DNA from: an uncultured Burkholderiales bacterium
GTDB taxonomy: Bacteria > Pseudomonadota > Gammaproteobacteria > Burkholderiales > Burkholderiaceae_C
Length of the DNA: 64,000 bases
NCBI GenBank assembly: GCA_945952065.1
Contig: CAMFGY010000001.1
Coordinates: 186,001-250,000, forward strand
Direction: 5' to 3'
Shown here: positions 16,432 to 24,393 of the stretch, in pieces
Position numbering within the stretch: position 1 is the stretch's first letter
How the letters are laid out: every line of letters begins with the position of its first letter
Program-made: the position numbers and the translations under genes
The notes under the pieces: generated by a model
Seen by the model: only the letters and a program-made list of their open reading frames with translations
What the model was told of the DNA's origin: nothing
The model's database searches: none

Positions 16432-17468
16432 GGGGCGGCAACGGCGGCCAGCAGTCGGTCCACCACCTGATCGGCCTGCACGCCGGCGGCCAGCGCCTCG
16501 TGGCTGAGCAAGAGGCGGTGACGCAAGCAGGCATGGGCCACCGCGCGAACATTGTCCGGGCCGACAAAGTCACGGCCTTGCAACCAAGCATGGGCGCGGG
16601 CACAACGGTCCAGGGCGATGGTGCCGCGCGGGCTGGCGCCCACCTCGATCCAGCGCCCCAGGTCTTCACCCACGCGAGCGGGCTCGCGGCTGGCTTGCAC
16701 CAGGTCGACGATGTAGTGCTCCACCGCTGCCGCCACATGCAGGCCATGCACAGCGCGGCGGGCGTCCAGCAGATGCACCAGGGCCGAGCCTTCGGCGGCG
16801 GACTCAACAGCCGCGGCAGTGGGCGCTGGCGTGCTCGCTGCATTGGCAGCGCTGGCTGCGCTCGCAGCCGCCAGCTTGGCCCCCTCTTCGGCGCGCACCA
16901 ATCGCATGATGTCGCCTTCGGCCTCGCGGCCGGCGTAGCCGATCACCACCTTCATCAAAAAGCGGTCGTTCTGGGCTTCGGGCAGGGGGTAGGTGCCCTC
17001 CTGCTCGATGGGGTTTTGCGTCGCCATCACCAAAAAGGGCTGCGGCAGGCGATGGGTTTGCCCAGCCACGGTGACTTGGCGCTCTTCCATGGCTTCCAAC
17101 AAGGCCGATTGCACCTTGGCCGGGGCGCGGTTGATCTCATCTGCCAGCACCAAGGGGGCGAACACCGGCCCGGGCTGGAACACAAAGCGCGCGCCTTCGG
17201 GCCCGCCTTGGTGATAAATCTCGGCGCCCACCAAGTCGGAGGGCAGCAAGTCCGGCGTGAACTGAATGCGGGCCAAGGGCGCGCGCAATTCGCGCCCCAA
17301 GGCCTTGATGGCACGGGTCTTGGCCAGACCCGGCAGGCCTTCAAGCAGCACATGGCCGTCGGCCAGCAAAGCCATCAACAAGGCTTCGACGACCGCCGGC
17401 TGGCCAATGACGGCCTCGCCCAGCCGCTCACGCAGCTGGGCAAAGGCCTGAAACGCCTGTTGACTCAA
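16428..17468 (-). CDS. MoxR-family AAA+ ATPase
   Basis: A 346-aa AAA+ protein. Walker A reads E-G-L-P-G-L-A-K-T (about residue 40), Walker B L-V-L-A-D-E-I-N-R-A-P-A-K (about 110), and sensor and arginine-finger regions follow (MATQNPIEQEGTYPLPEAQNDRF). MoxR ATPases are chaperone-like and help assemble or activate partner enzymes with VWA proteins. The start is a TTG at 17468 with GAGG 6 nt upstream; its TTGA overlaps the sulfatase stop, so translation is coupled to the sulfatase. An Ala/Thr-rich insert (about 190-215) interrupts the usual C-terminal helical domain. Confidence 0.93.
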   Translation of the reverse strand: MSQQAFQAFAQLRERLGEAVIGQPAVVEALLMALLADGHVLLEGLPGLAKTRAIKALGRELRAPLARIQFTPDLLPSDLVGAEIYHQGGPEGARFVFQPGPVFAPLVLADEINRAPAKVQSALLEAMEERQVTVAGQTHRLPQPFLVMATQNPIEQEGTYPLPEAQNDRFLMKVVIGYAGREAEGDIMRLVRAEEGAKLAAASAASAANAASTPAPTAAAVESAAEGSALVHLLDARRAVHGLHVAAAVEHYIVDLVQASREPARVGEDLGRWIEVGASPRGTIALDRCARAHAWLQGRDFVGPDNVRAVAHACLRHRLLLSHEALAAGVQADQVVDRLLAAVAAP

Positions 17469-19018
17469 TCCAGGCCTCGCGTGTCACCCATGCGCAGGGA
17501 GCCGCTCTTCTGACGCGGCTTGCATTCCTGGAAGGTGGCCATGTGCGCGCCCACCGTGTCCTGGATCATGCCGCCCAGGGCCACGCCCATCTTCATCGCC
17601 AAGTCATTGCTCTTTTGGCCGCCGTGACGCTCGAAGGGGTCCATGCGCAGATTGAAGACCAAGGAGCTGGGCTTGTGATAGTCGAAGAAGCCCTCGCGGG
17701 TTTGGAAGTGCGACTTCCAAGGGCCCACGCGCACCGCGGTCATATTGTTCTCGTCGTAATAGATCAGCGAGTTACGGGCCGAAGGCGCTTCGCTGGTCCA
17801 GTGGGCAAGGTTGTCGATGCCGTCAATGCAGACCTTGTCACGCGACTTGAGCTTGCCGCGCACATCGCCATAGCCGGCGGCAGCGGCCAGGGTGGTGAAC
17901 ATGTCTTCGTGGGTCTGGATGCCGTTGGAAACCTTGCCCTTGGGGATCTTGGCCGGCCAACGCACCAGCATGGGCACGCGCACGCCGCCTTCCCAGGTGC
18001 TGGCCTTCTCGCCGCGGAAGGGCGTGGTGCCGGCATCGGGCCACCAAGACACCATGGCGCCGTTGTCGGTGGTGTAGACCACGATGGTGTTGTCGGCAAT
18101 CTTCAAATCATCCAGATGCTTGAGCAGCTGGCCCACGTGGCCGTCATGCTCCATCAAGCCGTTGCCATAGGTGTCAAACTCGCTGGAGATGTCGCTGGCC
18201 AGATTGCGCGAGGCCGGCTTCAGGTGGGTGTAGATGTGCATGCGGCTGGGGTTGAACCAAGCCAGGAAGGGTTGCTTGGCCTGGGTCGCATTGCTGATGA
18301 ACTTCTTGGTGCGGTCGAGGAATTCCTCGTCCACGGTCTCCATGCGCTGGGTGGTCAGCGGGCCGGTGTCCTTGACCTTTTGCTTGCCGATCTTGCCAAA
18401 GCGCGGGTCCACGGTGGCGTCGTCTTCTTGCGTGGCCACGGAGTCAATCACGCCGCGCGGACGGTAGCGCTGGTTGAAGCCAGCGTCTTTGTTCCACATG
18501 CGCAGCTCGGGCTCCTCTTCGGAGTTGAGGTGGTAGAGGTTGCCGTAGAACTCATCAAAGCCATTGACGGTGGGCAGGTGGCTGTTGCGGTCGCCCAAGT
18601 GGTTTTTGCCGAACTGGCCGGTGCGGTAGCCCAACTCCTTGAGCACCTTGCCCAGGGTGGGGTCGCGCTGGTCAATGCCCACGGGCGAGCCCGGCAGGCC
18701 CACCGTGGTCATGCCGGTGCGGATGGGCAACTGCCCGGTGATGAAGGCGGCACGCCCGGCGGTGGAACTGGGGTGGGCGTAGTGGTCGGTGAACAAAATG
18801 CCCTCGCGACCGATGCGGTCGATATTGGGCGTGGGCACCATCATGCCGTTGCTGTAGGCGCCCACATTCCAATAGCCAACGTCGTCGGCCATGATGACCA
18901 GGATATTGGGGCGCTGGGCGTTTTGCTGCGCCAGTGCGGGTGCGATGGCGCCCGCGCTGCTGGCGGCGACGGCGGCCGCGATCGCGGCACGGCGCCATTG
19001 AGGACGGTTCTGGATCAT
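17465..19018 (-). CDS. Periplasmic Ser-type arylsulfatase
   Basis: A 517-aa sulfatase of the alkaline-phosphatase superfamily. A signal peptide with basic start (NRPQWRR) ends at about residue 31. The metal site starts at NILVIMADDVG (D45, D46). The formylglycine motif is S85-T-A-G-R89 followed by AAFITG, so Ser rather than Cys is the residue converted. GYRTGQFGKNHLG (Lys) and VVYTTDNGA (Asp-Asn) complete the active site. Ser-type enzymes need a radical-SAM maturase, and that gene ends 50 nt upstream. AGGAG is 9 nt before the ATG. The 3' end overlaps moxR. Substrate unknown. Confidence 0.93.
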   Translation of the reverse strand: MIQNRPQWRRAAIAAAVAASSAGAIAPALAQQNAQRPNILVIMADDVGYWNVGAYSNGMMVPTPNIDRIGREGILFTDHYAHPSSTAGRAAFITGQLPIRTGMTTVGLPGSPVGIDQRDPTLGKVLKELGYRTGQFGKNHLGDRNSHLPTVNGFDEFYGNLYHLNSEEEPELRMWNKDAGFNQRYRPRGVIDSVATQEDDATVDPRFGKIGKQKVKDTGPLTTQRMETVDEEFLDRTKKFISNATQAKQPFLAWFNPSRMHIYTHLKPASRNLASDISSEFDTYGNGLMEHDGHVGQLLKHLDDLKIADNTIVVYTTDNGAMVSWWPDAGTTPFRGEKASTWEGGVRVPMLVRWPAKIPKGKVSNGIQTHEDMFTTLAAAAGYGDVRGKLKSRDKVCIDGIDNLAHWTSEAPSARNSLIYYDENNMTAVRVGPWKSHFQTREGFFDYHKPSSLVFNLRMDPFERHGGQKSNDLAMKMGVALGGMIQDTVGAHMATFQECKPRQKSGSLRMGDTRGLD

Positions 19019-19068
19019 GGGTCTAGCTCCTCTGTCGGTGGGTGGTGCAAAAAGTCGGTGTTAGGCCT

Positions 19069-20343
19069 TCAGCGGCCCAAACGTTGGCGAATCTTGGGCA
19101 TGTCCTGCTGGACCTGGGCATAAAAGCGCTTCAGCCCTTCGCACAGATAGTTCAAGCCCGCCGCGCCATCCGGGGTGGCGATCAAACGGTTCTTGGGGCA
19201 TTCGCCCCAGCACAAGGCGAGCTGGGGACAGGTCTTGCAGTAATCGGGCAAGCTGTCGCGCTTGGCCAGGCCAAAGGCGATCTGCTTTTTGGAGAAAGCC
19301 AGATCCCCCTCGTGGGTGTCGCGGATATTGCCCAGCTTGTACTCGGGGTAAACAAAATGGTCACAGCTGTACAGGCTGCCGTCATGCTCCAGGGCCATGG
19401 CCTTGCCGCAGATCGGCGAGCTGGTGCACATCTGGGCCGGCAGGCCCAAGCACTGGGCCACAGCGCTTTCAAACACATTGATGTGCACCCGGCCAAAACC
19501 ATCCGCCAGCCACTCGCGCCAGACGGTGCACAAGAACTCCCCATAATCTCGCGCATCCACGGACCACTCGGTGACCAAAGACAGCGGGTGATCGGGCCGC
19601 GTGCGCGGGCTGCCCAAGCGAGGCGCAGTGGCGTCCTGCAGCGCGGGGCCTTGCTCCTTGAAGCCGCGTGGCTCCACGCAAGGGGTGAACTGGATGCGGT
19701 ATGTGCCGGACACGCTGCTCAAAAAACGCCACACTTCCAGGGGCTGGCGCGCCACATCCCGGTTGACCACACACAGCAGCGCGAACGACACCTCATGCTC
19801 GGCCAGCAAACGGGCGGCCTGCATGACCTTGTCAAAGGTGGGCGTGCCGCCCTTGGTGGGGCGGTATTTGTCATGCAGCGCTTGCGGGCCGTCCAGGCTC
19901 AGGCCCACATGGAAACCATGTTGTTTGAGGAAACGCGCCCAATCTTCATCCAATAGCGTGCCATTGGTCTGCAGATCGTTTTCGATGCGCTGACCGGGTT
20001 TGCGCCAGCGCGCCTGCAAGGCCACGATCTTTTCAAAAAAACCCAGCCCCATGACCGTGGGCTCGCCGCCCTGCCAGGAGAACACCACCTCGTCCCCGGT
20101 CTGCGCCTCGATGTACTGGCGGATGTGCTGCTCCAACAGTTCCGCCGCCATGCGCGCATTGCTCTCATGACCCAGCAGCTCGGTCTTGTGCAGATAAAAG
20201 CAGTAAGGGCAGTCCAGATTGCACAGCGCACCGGCCGGCTTGATCATGGTGTGGAAGCGGTACTGCCGGCCCGCCGGCAGCGGCGGCAGTTGGCACTGCG
20301 GCCCAGCGGTCTTCGAGCTGTCCATAGAAATCGACTCAGCCAC
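19069..20343 (-). CDS. Anaerobic sulfatase-maturating enzyme (radical SAM, SPASM)
   Basis: A 424-aa radical SAM protein. The [4Fe-4S]/SAM motif is C41-x-x-x-C45-x-x-C48 (CNLDCPYC). The C-terminal SPASM-type cysteines bind two further clusters (CTSSPICGKAMALEHDGS, YSCDHFVYPE, CKTCPQLALCWGECPKNR). The sequence runs like AtsB/anSME proteins, which oxidise the active-site Ser or Cys of a sulfatase to C-alpha-formylglycine in the cytoplasm. The start is GTG 20343, overlapping the preceding gene by 8 nt; ATG 20325 is an alternative. The substrate is very probably the sulfatase encoded next. Confidence 0.94.
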   Translation of the reverse strand: MAESISMDSSKTAGPQCQLPPLPAGRQYRFHTMIKPAGALCNLDCPYCFYLHKTELLGHESNARMAAELLEQHIRQYIEAQTGDEVVFSWQGGEPTVMGLGFFEKIVALQARWRKPGQRIENDLQTNGTLLDEDWARFLKQHGFHVGLSLDGPQALHDKYRPTKGGTPTFDKVMQAARLLAEHEVSFALLCVVNRDVARQPLEVWRFLSSVSGTYRIQFTPCVEPRGFKEQGPALQDATAPRLGSPRTRPDHPLSLVTEWSVDARDYGEFLCTVWREWLADGFGRVHINVFESAVAQCLGLPAQMCTSSPICGKAMALEHDGSLYSCDHFVYPEYKLGNIRDTHEGDLAFSKKQIAFGLAKRDSLPDYCKTCPQLALCWGECPKNRLIATPDGAAGLNYLCEGLKRFYAQVQQDMPKIRQRLGR

Positions 20344-20833
20344 GCGCCCACACCTGTACTGTTGCGCGCTCCTTGGCGCCCAAGGGCGTCTTGTACCAGA
20401 AGATGATGCTCTCGATGAAGCGGCGCTCGCCGGGCAAATCGATGACGCGCGTCGCGCCGCCGCGCTCGATCAATTGGCGCACCTCGATCTCGCGGTTCTC
20501 GCCGTTGCGAAAGCGAACACGTACCGTGAGCATCTCAACCGGGGCATGAAAGACCCTCAGCCGAATGGCGCTGTAGGCACGATCGGCGCGCACCCGGATT
20601 TCGTCTCGATCCAAGCTGCGACTGGCTTGCTTCTCGCCCAGTTTGCGCCAACCACGCCCCGGTTTGCCGCCGACGCGAAAGCCATCGTCATCATCCGGTC
20701 GGGCCTGCGCGCCCCAGGGCCATGCGCCCAGCATCAGGCCGGCAGCCATGCCACTCAGGCCCAGAGCCAGGCGTCGCCGAGCCCCTTGCACTTGCGGCTG
20801 GTCGGCCTCCAACGCATTGTCGTTTTGCTTCAT
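20336..20833 (-). CDS. Small exported protein, DUF2541-like pattern
   Basis: A 165-aa protein. An N-terminal region with Arg-Arg-Arg and a hydrophobic stretch (RRRLALGLSGMAAGLMLGAWPWGAQA) suggests export, perhaps by the Tat route. The mature part carries a beta-sandwich-like pattern (SAIRLRVFHAPVEMLTVRVRF, IERGGATRVIDLPGERRFI) seen in small exported DUF2541-type proteins; that assignment is tentative. It overlaps the maturase gene by 8 nt and so belongs to the sulfatase transcript. Role unknown. Confidence 0.68.
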   Translation of the reverse strand: MKQNDNALEADQPQVQGARRRLALGLSGMAAGLMLGAWPWGAQARPDDDDGFRVGGKPGRGWRKLGEKQASRSLDRDEIRVRADRAYSAIRLRVFHAPVEMLTVRVRFRNGENREIEVRQLIERGGATRVIDLPGERRFIESIIFWYKTPLGAKERATVQVWARG

Positions 20834-20959
20834 CGCGTGCGTCCCCTTGTTTCAAGATGGATTGCGCCCCAGCGCTTGCTTCAAGCGCTCTCGGCCTGGC
20901 CCGCCCTGCTCACATCGGCAGCGCCTGTTGGCGCGGCGCGATGCGGACTGTTGCTGAAC

Positions 20960-22399
20960 TTAAAAGTTAGCCGTCAAACCCACGCCGATGGTGGTCCAGG
21001 CCTGCGTGCCTTGCGGAGCGGTGGCCTTCAAGCCTGCGCCCGGTGAGTTGCGGGCCACAAAGGCAATGGCCACCAACTGCGGATTGAAGACGCGCGCATA
21101 TTGCAAATACAGCTCATCCGACAGCTTGGCCTCCGGCACCCCCACCAGCAAGCCGTTTTGCGTGAAACGAACACCCTGGCCGAACTGGACCGCGCTGTTG
21201 AGCTGGTCCACCTTGGCGCTGACGTGCTGGAACTGCAAGATGTCTTGCGGGGACAAATAAGCGTCGATGATGAAGCGCTGGGCACGCAGATTGGCGTTCA
21301 GCCAGGAATAAGCGCCGTTCGCGCCAAACCACCAGTTCTCCAGGCCATTGCCCCAGAACATCGGGTCAAAGCGCTCATAGGTTGAGGTGCCCGGCTTATC
21401 GCCCGAAAACTGCGCAATGTGGTAGCTGAACTTGGGCGCAAAAGGCAAGGACTGACCCCACCAACTGGCGCCGAGCAGCCAGGCATTGGCTTTCATCGGG
21501 TCGCGCTTGCCATCCGCACGGGTGATGGTGTTGCGCTGCTGGGCAAACTCGGCGCGCACACCAAAGGTCGGCAGGCCCGGCACAAAGCCGGTGATGTCCG
21601 CCCAGCCATGCCAGGTGGACAAGCCTTCGCGGCCTTTTTCAATGAAGACCAAGGGCGCTAAGTCACCGGGATAAATCGCATCCGACTTCGGCACATGGAA
21701 CCAAGAGATTCCGGCCTTGCCCATCTTGGGCTTGTCCCATTGCAGGGCCAAGCCTTCGACGCGGGTGTGGGTGCGAGCCTCGGGCACTTCATCGGGCTCC
21801 AGCGCAAACGCACTGGCCTTGAACTCGCCCATGGAAGCGCTGGCGATGGCGCTGCGCGCCCAAGTCTTGCGCTGTGTGGAAGCGCCGCCGCCCCAGCTGT
21901 AACCATTCGATGAACCCGCGGCGAGCAACATGCCGCTGCCCAACACAAAAGGCTGACGACCGAGCGACAGGTCGTAACTCACCTCACCCGACTTGCCCCG
22001 CAGCCCCACAAAGCTCGCGTCCATGCGAACCGTGCCTTGGTTGTGATAGTCAAAGGCATCGCCACCGAGGTTTTTGCTGGCGCCCACCGACAAGGTGCCA
22101 TAGGCCTGCCAATCTGCGCCCAGTTTGAAAACCCCATTGAGCTTGGGGCGCACCCACAGTTCGGCGAAGCTGCGATCGGTTTCAAAACGAGGGGCCGAAC
22201 TGGCTGCCAAATTCCACCAAGTGCCACGCATCGAGTAGTAAGCACTGTAGGTGTCGAGCCCGGCATCCAAGCTGAGATCTCCCGACTGCATCGCCCACAG
22301 CGGCTTGGCGGCCTGTTGGGCCTGAGCGGTTCCTAGCGCAAAGATCGCCGCGGCGGCGAGCAAGCAACGCTTCATCGAGCGGTATTGATGATGGCCCAT
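20960..22399 (-). CDS. Outer-membrane porin, alginate-export (AlgE)-like
   Basis: A 479-aa outer-membrane barrel. The ATG at 22399 has AAGGAAG 5 nt upstream; ATG 22375 is a second option. Signal peptide ends at about residue 28 (GTAQAQ). The mature chain shows many amphipathic strands (AELWVRPKLNGVFKLGADWQAYGTLSVG, VSYDLSLGRQPFVLG) and a C-terminal T-A-N-F with terminal Phe. The 'FETDRSFAELWVRPKLNG' and 'R-Q-P-F' segments are like alginate-export-type porins, which let polysaccharides or anionic compounds cross. First gene of the minus-strand sulfatase block, so uptake of a sulfated substrate is the best guess. Confidence 0.82.
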   Translation of the reverse strand: MGHHQYRSMKRCLLAAAAIFALGTAQAQQAAKPLWAMQSGDLSLDAGLDTYSAYYSMRGTWWNLAASSAPRFETDRSFAELWVRPKLNGVFKLGADWQAYGTLSVGASKNLGGDAFDYHNQGTVRMDASFVGLRGKSGEVSYDLSLGRQPFVLGSGMLLAAGSSNGYSWGGGASTQRKTWARSAIASASMGEFKASAFALEPDEVPEARTHTRVEGLALQWDKPKMGKAGISWFHVPKSDAIYPGDLAPLVFIEKGREGLSTWHGWADITGFVPGLPTFGVRAEFAQQRNTITRADGKRDPMKANAWLLGASWWGQSLPFAPKFSYHIAQFSGDKPGTSTYERFDPMFWGNGLENWWFGANGAYSWLNANLRAQRFIIDAYLSPQDILQFQHVSAKVDQLNSAVQFGQGVRFTQNGLLVGVPEAKLSDELYLQYARVFNPQLVAIAFVARNSPGAGLKATAPQGTQAWTTIGVGLTANF

Positions 22400-22656
22400 G
22401 GCAACTTCCTTCTCATATTGTCCTGCCGCCTGCAGTGCGTCCTTCCCTGAGCGCTACTGCAGATGAGCGGTGCATATCGCCTGAGTCACCACTCGCTTTG
22501 CTTGCCACTTTACACCGCTTTGAGCGGGCCAAAACCCAAACGGAACAGGCGGCCCCCTTCATCAATTTGACATCTCACGCGCGCGCCGCGTTCCGGCGCG
22601 GCGCCCTTGCGCTGACCGCTCACTTCAGCGGCAAGGCCAGCCAGCGCTTTGGCGCA

Positions 22657-24123
22657 TCAGCGCGCCGCTGCGGGCTCAGTGATCAAGCGGCGCAGGAAAG
22701 GAATCAACAGCGCCAGCACCGCGCCCACCGCCACGCTGCCCAGCCCCAATTGGGTGAACAGCAAGCTGTAGGCGGGGTTGCTGACCAGGGCCGTGGTCTC
22801 AGGCGGCTGGGCCACCATGCCGGAGAAGTCGGCGGCGAACAGCGAGGCAAGACCTGTCACCAGCATCCAGCTGCCCATCATCACGCCCTGGTATTGGCGC
22901 GGCGCCAAGCGGCCGATCATGGCGTAGCCCACCGGCGAAATCAGCAGCTCGCCCACGCTTTGCAAGACATAGCTGACGAACAGCCAGACAAAGGCCACCT
23001 GGCCTTGCGCGTCGGCCAGGGCAATGCCCAGCGGCAGGGCCAAAAAGCCCAGCCCCATCAAAACCAAAGAGGCCGAAAACTGCTGCGGCACATCCACCGG
23101 CCAGCCGCGCTCCCGCAGCTGCTTGAACCAGGCCGCCAGCAAGGGCCCGCCAATCACGATCACCACGGTGTTGATGTTCTGCACCCACTGCGGCGCAACT
23201 TTCACGCCCCACAACTCCAGCTTCACATTGCCCACGGCAAACAACTGCAGGCCACTGGGCGCCATTTGGTAGAGCGACCAAAACATCAGCGAACCCAGGG
23301 TCAAGATCAAATAGGCCCACATGCGCTTTTTCTCCGCGGCATCCGGGTGTTTGATCGTCAGGAACAGCAAGGCCACAGCCACCGCGGCACAGACCCATTT
23401 GAGCAAAGCGCCGGTGTCCTTGGGGTTTTGCAAGAGTAGCCACAGCAAGGGCACCAGGCCGATCAAGATCGCCAAACCTGCGGCAAAGCGCAAGCGAAAC
23501 TGCGCCGGGCTGGCCTGCATCAAGGGCGTGTCCAAATCCGCCAAAGTCTTCCAAAAGATCAAGGACAAGACGATGGCCAAGCCGCCGCCCAGCGTGGCGA
23601 ACAGGAACAAGCTGTTGTAGCTCTGGCTCAGCTGGTAGTGGCCGGCCATGGTGAAGCCCACAAAGAAGCCGACATTCATGCCCGCGTAGTTCCACAAAAA
23701 GGCGCTCTCGCGGCGGCTGTCTTCCGGCGCATAGCGCTGGGTCAGCATCATGTTCAGGCAGGTCACGTTCAAGCCGCTGCCGACCAGGAACAAGGCCAGC
23801 CCCCAGTAAAGCAAATCAGCGGTGCCGCCAGCAATCGCCGCGCACCCGAGCACCTGCAGGGCCATGCCGCCCACAAACAGATTGCGGTTGCTCAAAAAGC
23901 GCCCGCCCAAATAGCCGCCGAACAGATGCAGGCCGTAGTTGAAGGCGCCAAACACGCCCATCATCATCGAAGCCTTCTCGGAGGCAAAGCCCAGGTGCTG
24001 GGTCACATAAAGCACCAAGCTGGAATACAGCACCGCATAAGCCAGCGTCGAAAAAATCTGAATGAAAAAGAGGACGCCAGCGCCTTGTGGGACGGCGGTC
24101 AAAGTGGGTTTTGCGGTGGACAA
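22657..24123 (-). CDS. POT/PTR-family proton-dependent oligopeptide transporter
   Basis: A protein of about 488 aa with 12-14 transmembrane segments and the POT pattern (GAFNYGLHLFGGYLGGRFLSNR; FYxxINxG-like segment here NYAGMNVGFFVG; SVGELLISPVGYAMIGRLAP). These import di- and tripeptides with protons. No usable ATG exists near the N-terminus; TTG 24123 (MSTAKPTL) has TGGAG about 6 nt upstream and is preferred to TTG 24180, which has none. Divergent from the M13 peptidase gene at 24394, giving a peptide-use theme. Confidence 0.9.
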   Translation of the reverse strand: MSTAKPTLTAVPQGAGVLFFIQIFSTLAYAVLYSSLVLYVTQHLGFASEKASMMMGVFGAFNYGLHLFGGYLGGRFLSNRNLFVGGMALQVLGCAAIAGGTADLLYWGLALFLVGSGLNVTCLNMMLTQRYAPEDSRRESAFLWNYAGMNVGFFVGFTMAGHYQLSQSYNSLFLFATLGGGLAIVLSLIFWKTLADLDTPLMQASPAQFRLRFAAGLAILIGLVPLLWLLLQNPKDTGALLKWVCAAVAVALLFLTIKHPDAAEKKRMWAYLILTLGSLMFWSLYQMAPSGLQLFAVGNVKLELWGVKVAPQWVQNINTVVIVIGGPLLAAWFKQLRERGWPVDVPQQFSASLVLMGLGFLALPLGIALADAQGQVAFVWLFVSYVLQSVGELLISPVGYAMIGRLAPRQYQGVMMGSWMLVTGLASLFAADFSGMVAQPPETTALVSNPAYSLLFTQLGLGSVAVGAVLALLIPFLRRLITEPAAAR

Positions 24124-24393
24124 GATGGCTCCAGGAATGGGCAGCAAGACGCGGCGCGCTGAGCAGGCAGCGGGCCGCAAGCGGCGGAATCATAGCGGCG
24201 CCCCTGGCCGCCTTGCAGGCGAGGAAACCCGCCGCCGCGGGCCGCGCGGGTCCACGCCCAGCCGCAGCTCGCGGGGGCGCCGCTCATCCCCAGCCAGCGC
24301 CGCTGGGCACCTTTTTTACCGCGCGCAAGCGACCGCGCCGAGACTGCGGGCATCCGGCCTTGCAACAGGCCCGCCCCACTCGAAAGGATGCCC

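Noticed and set aside
22560-22600. Promoter with TTGACA at 22567
   Set aside because: The region 17 nt further on is GC-rich with no -10-like sequence, and no plus-strand gene follows.
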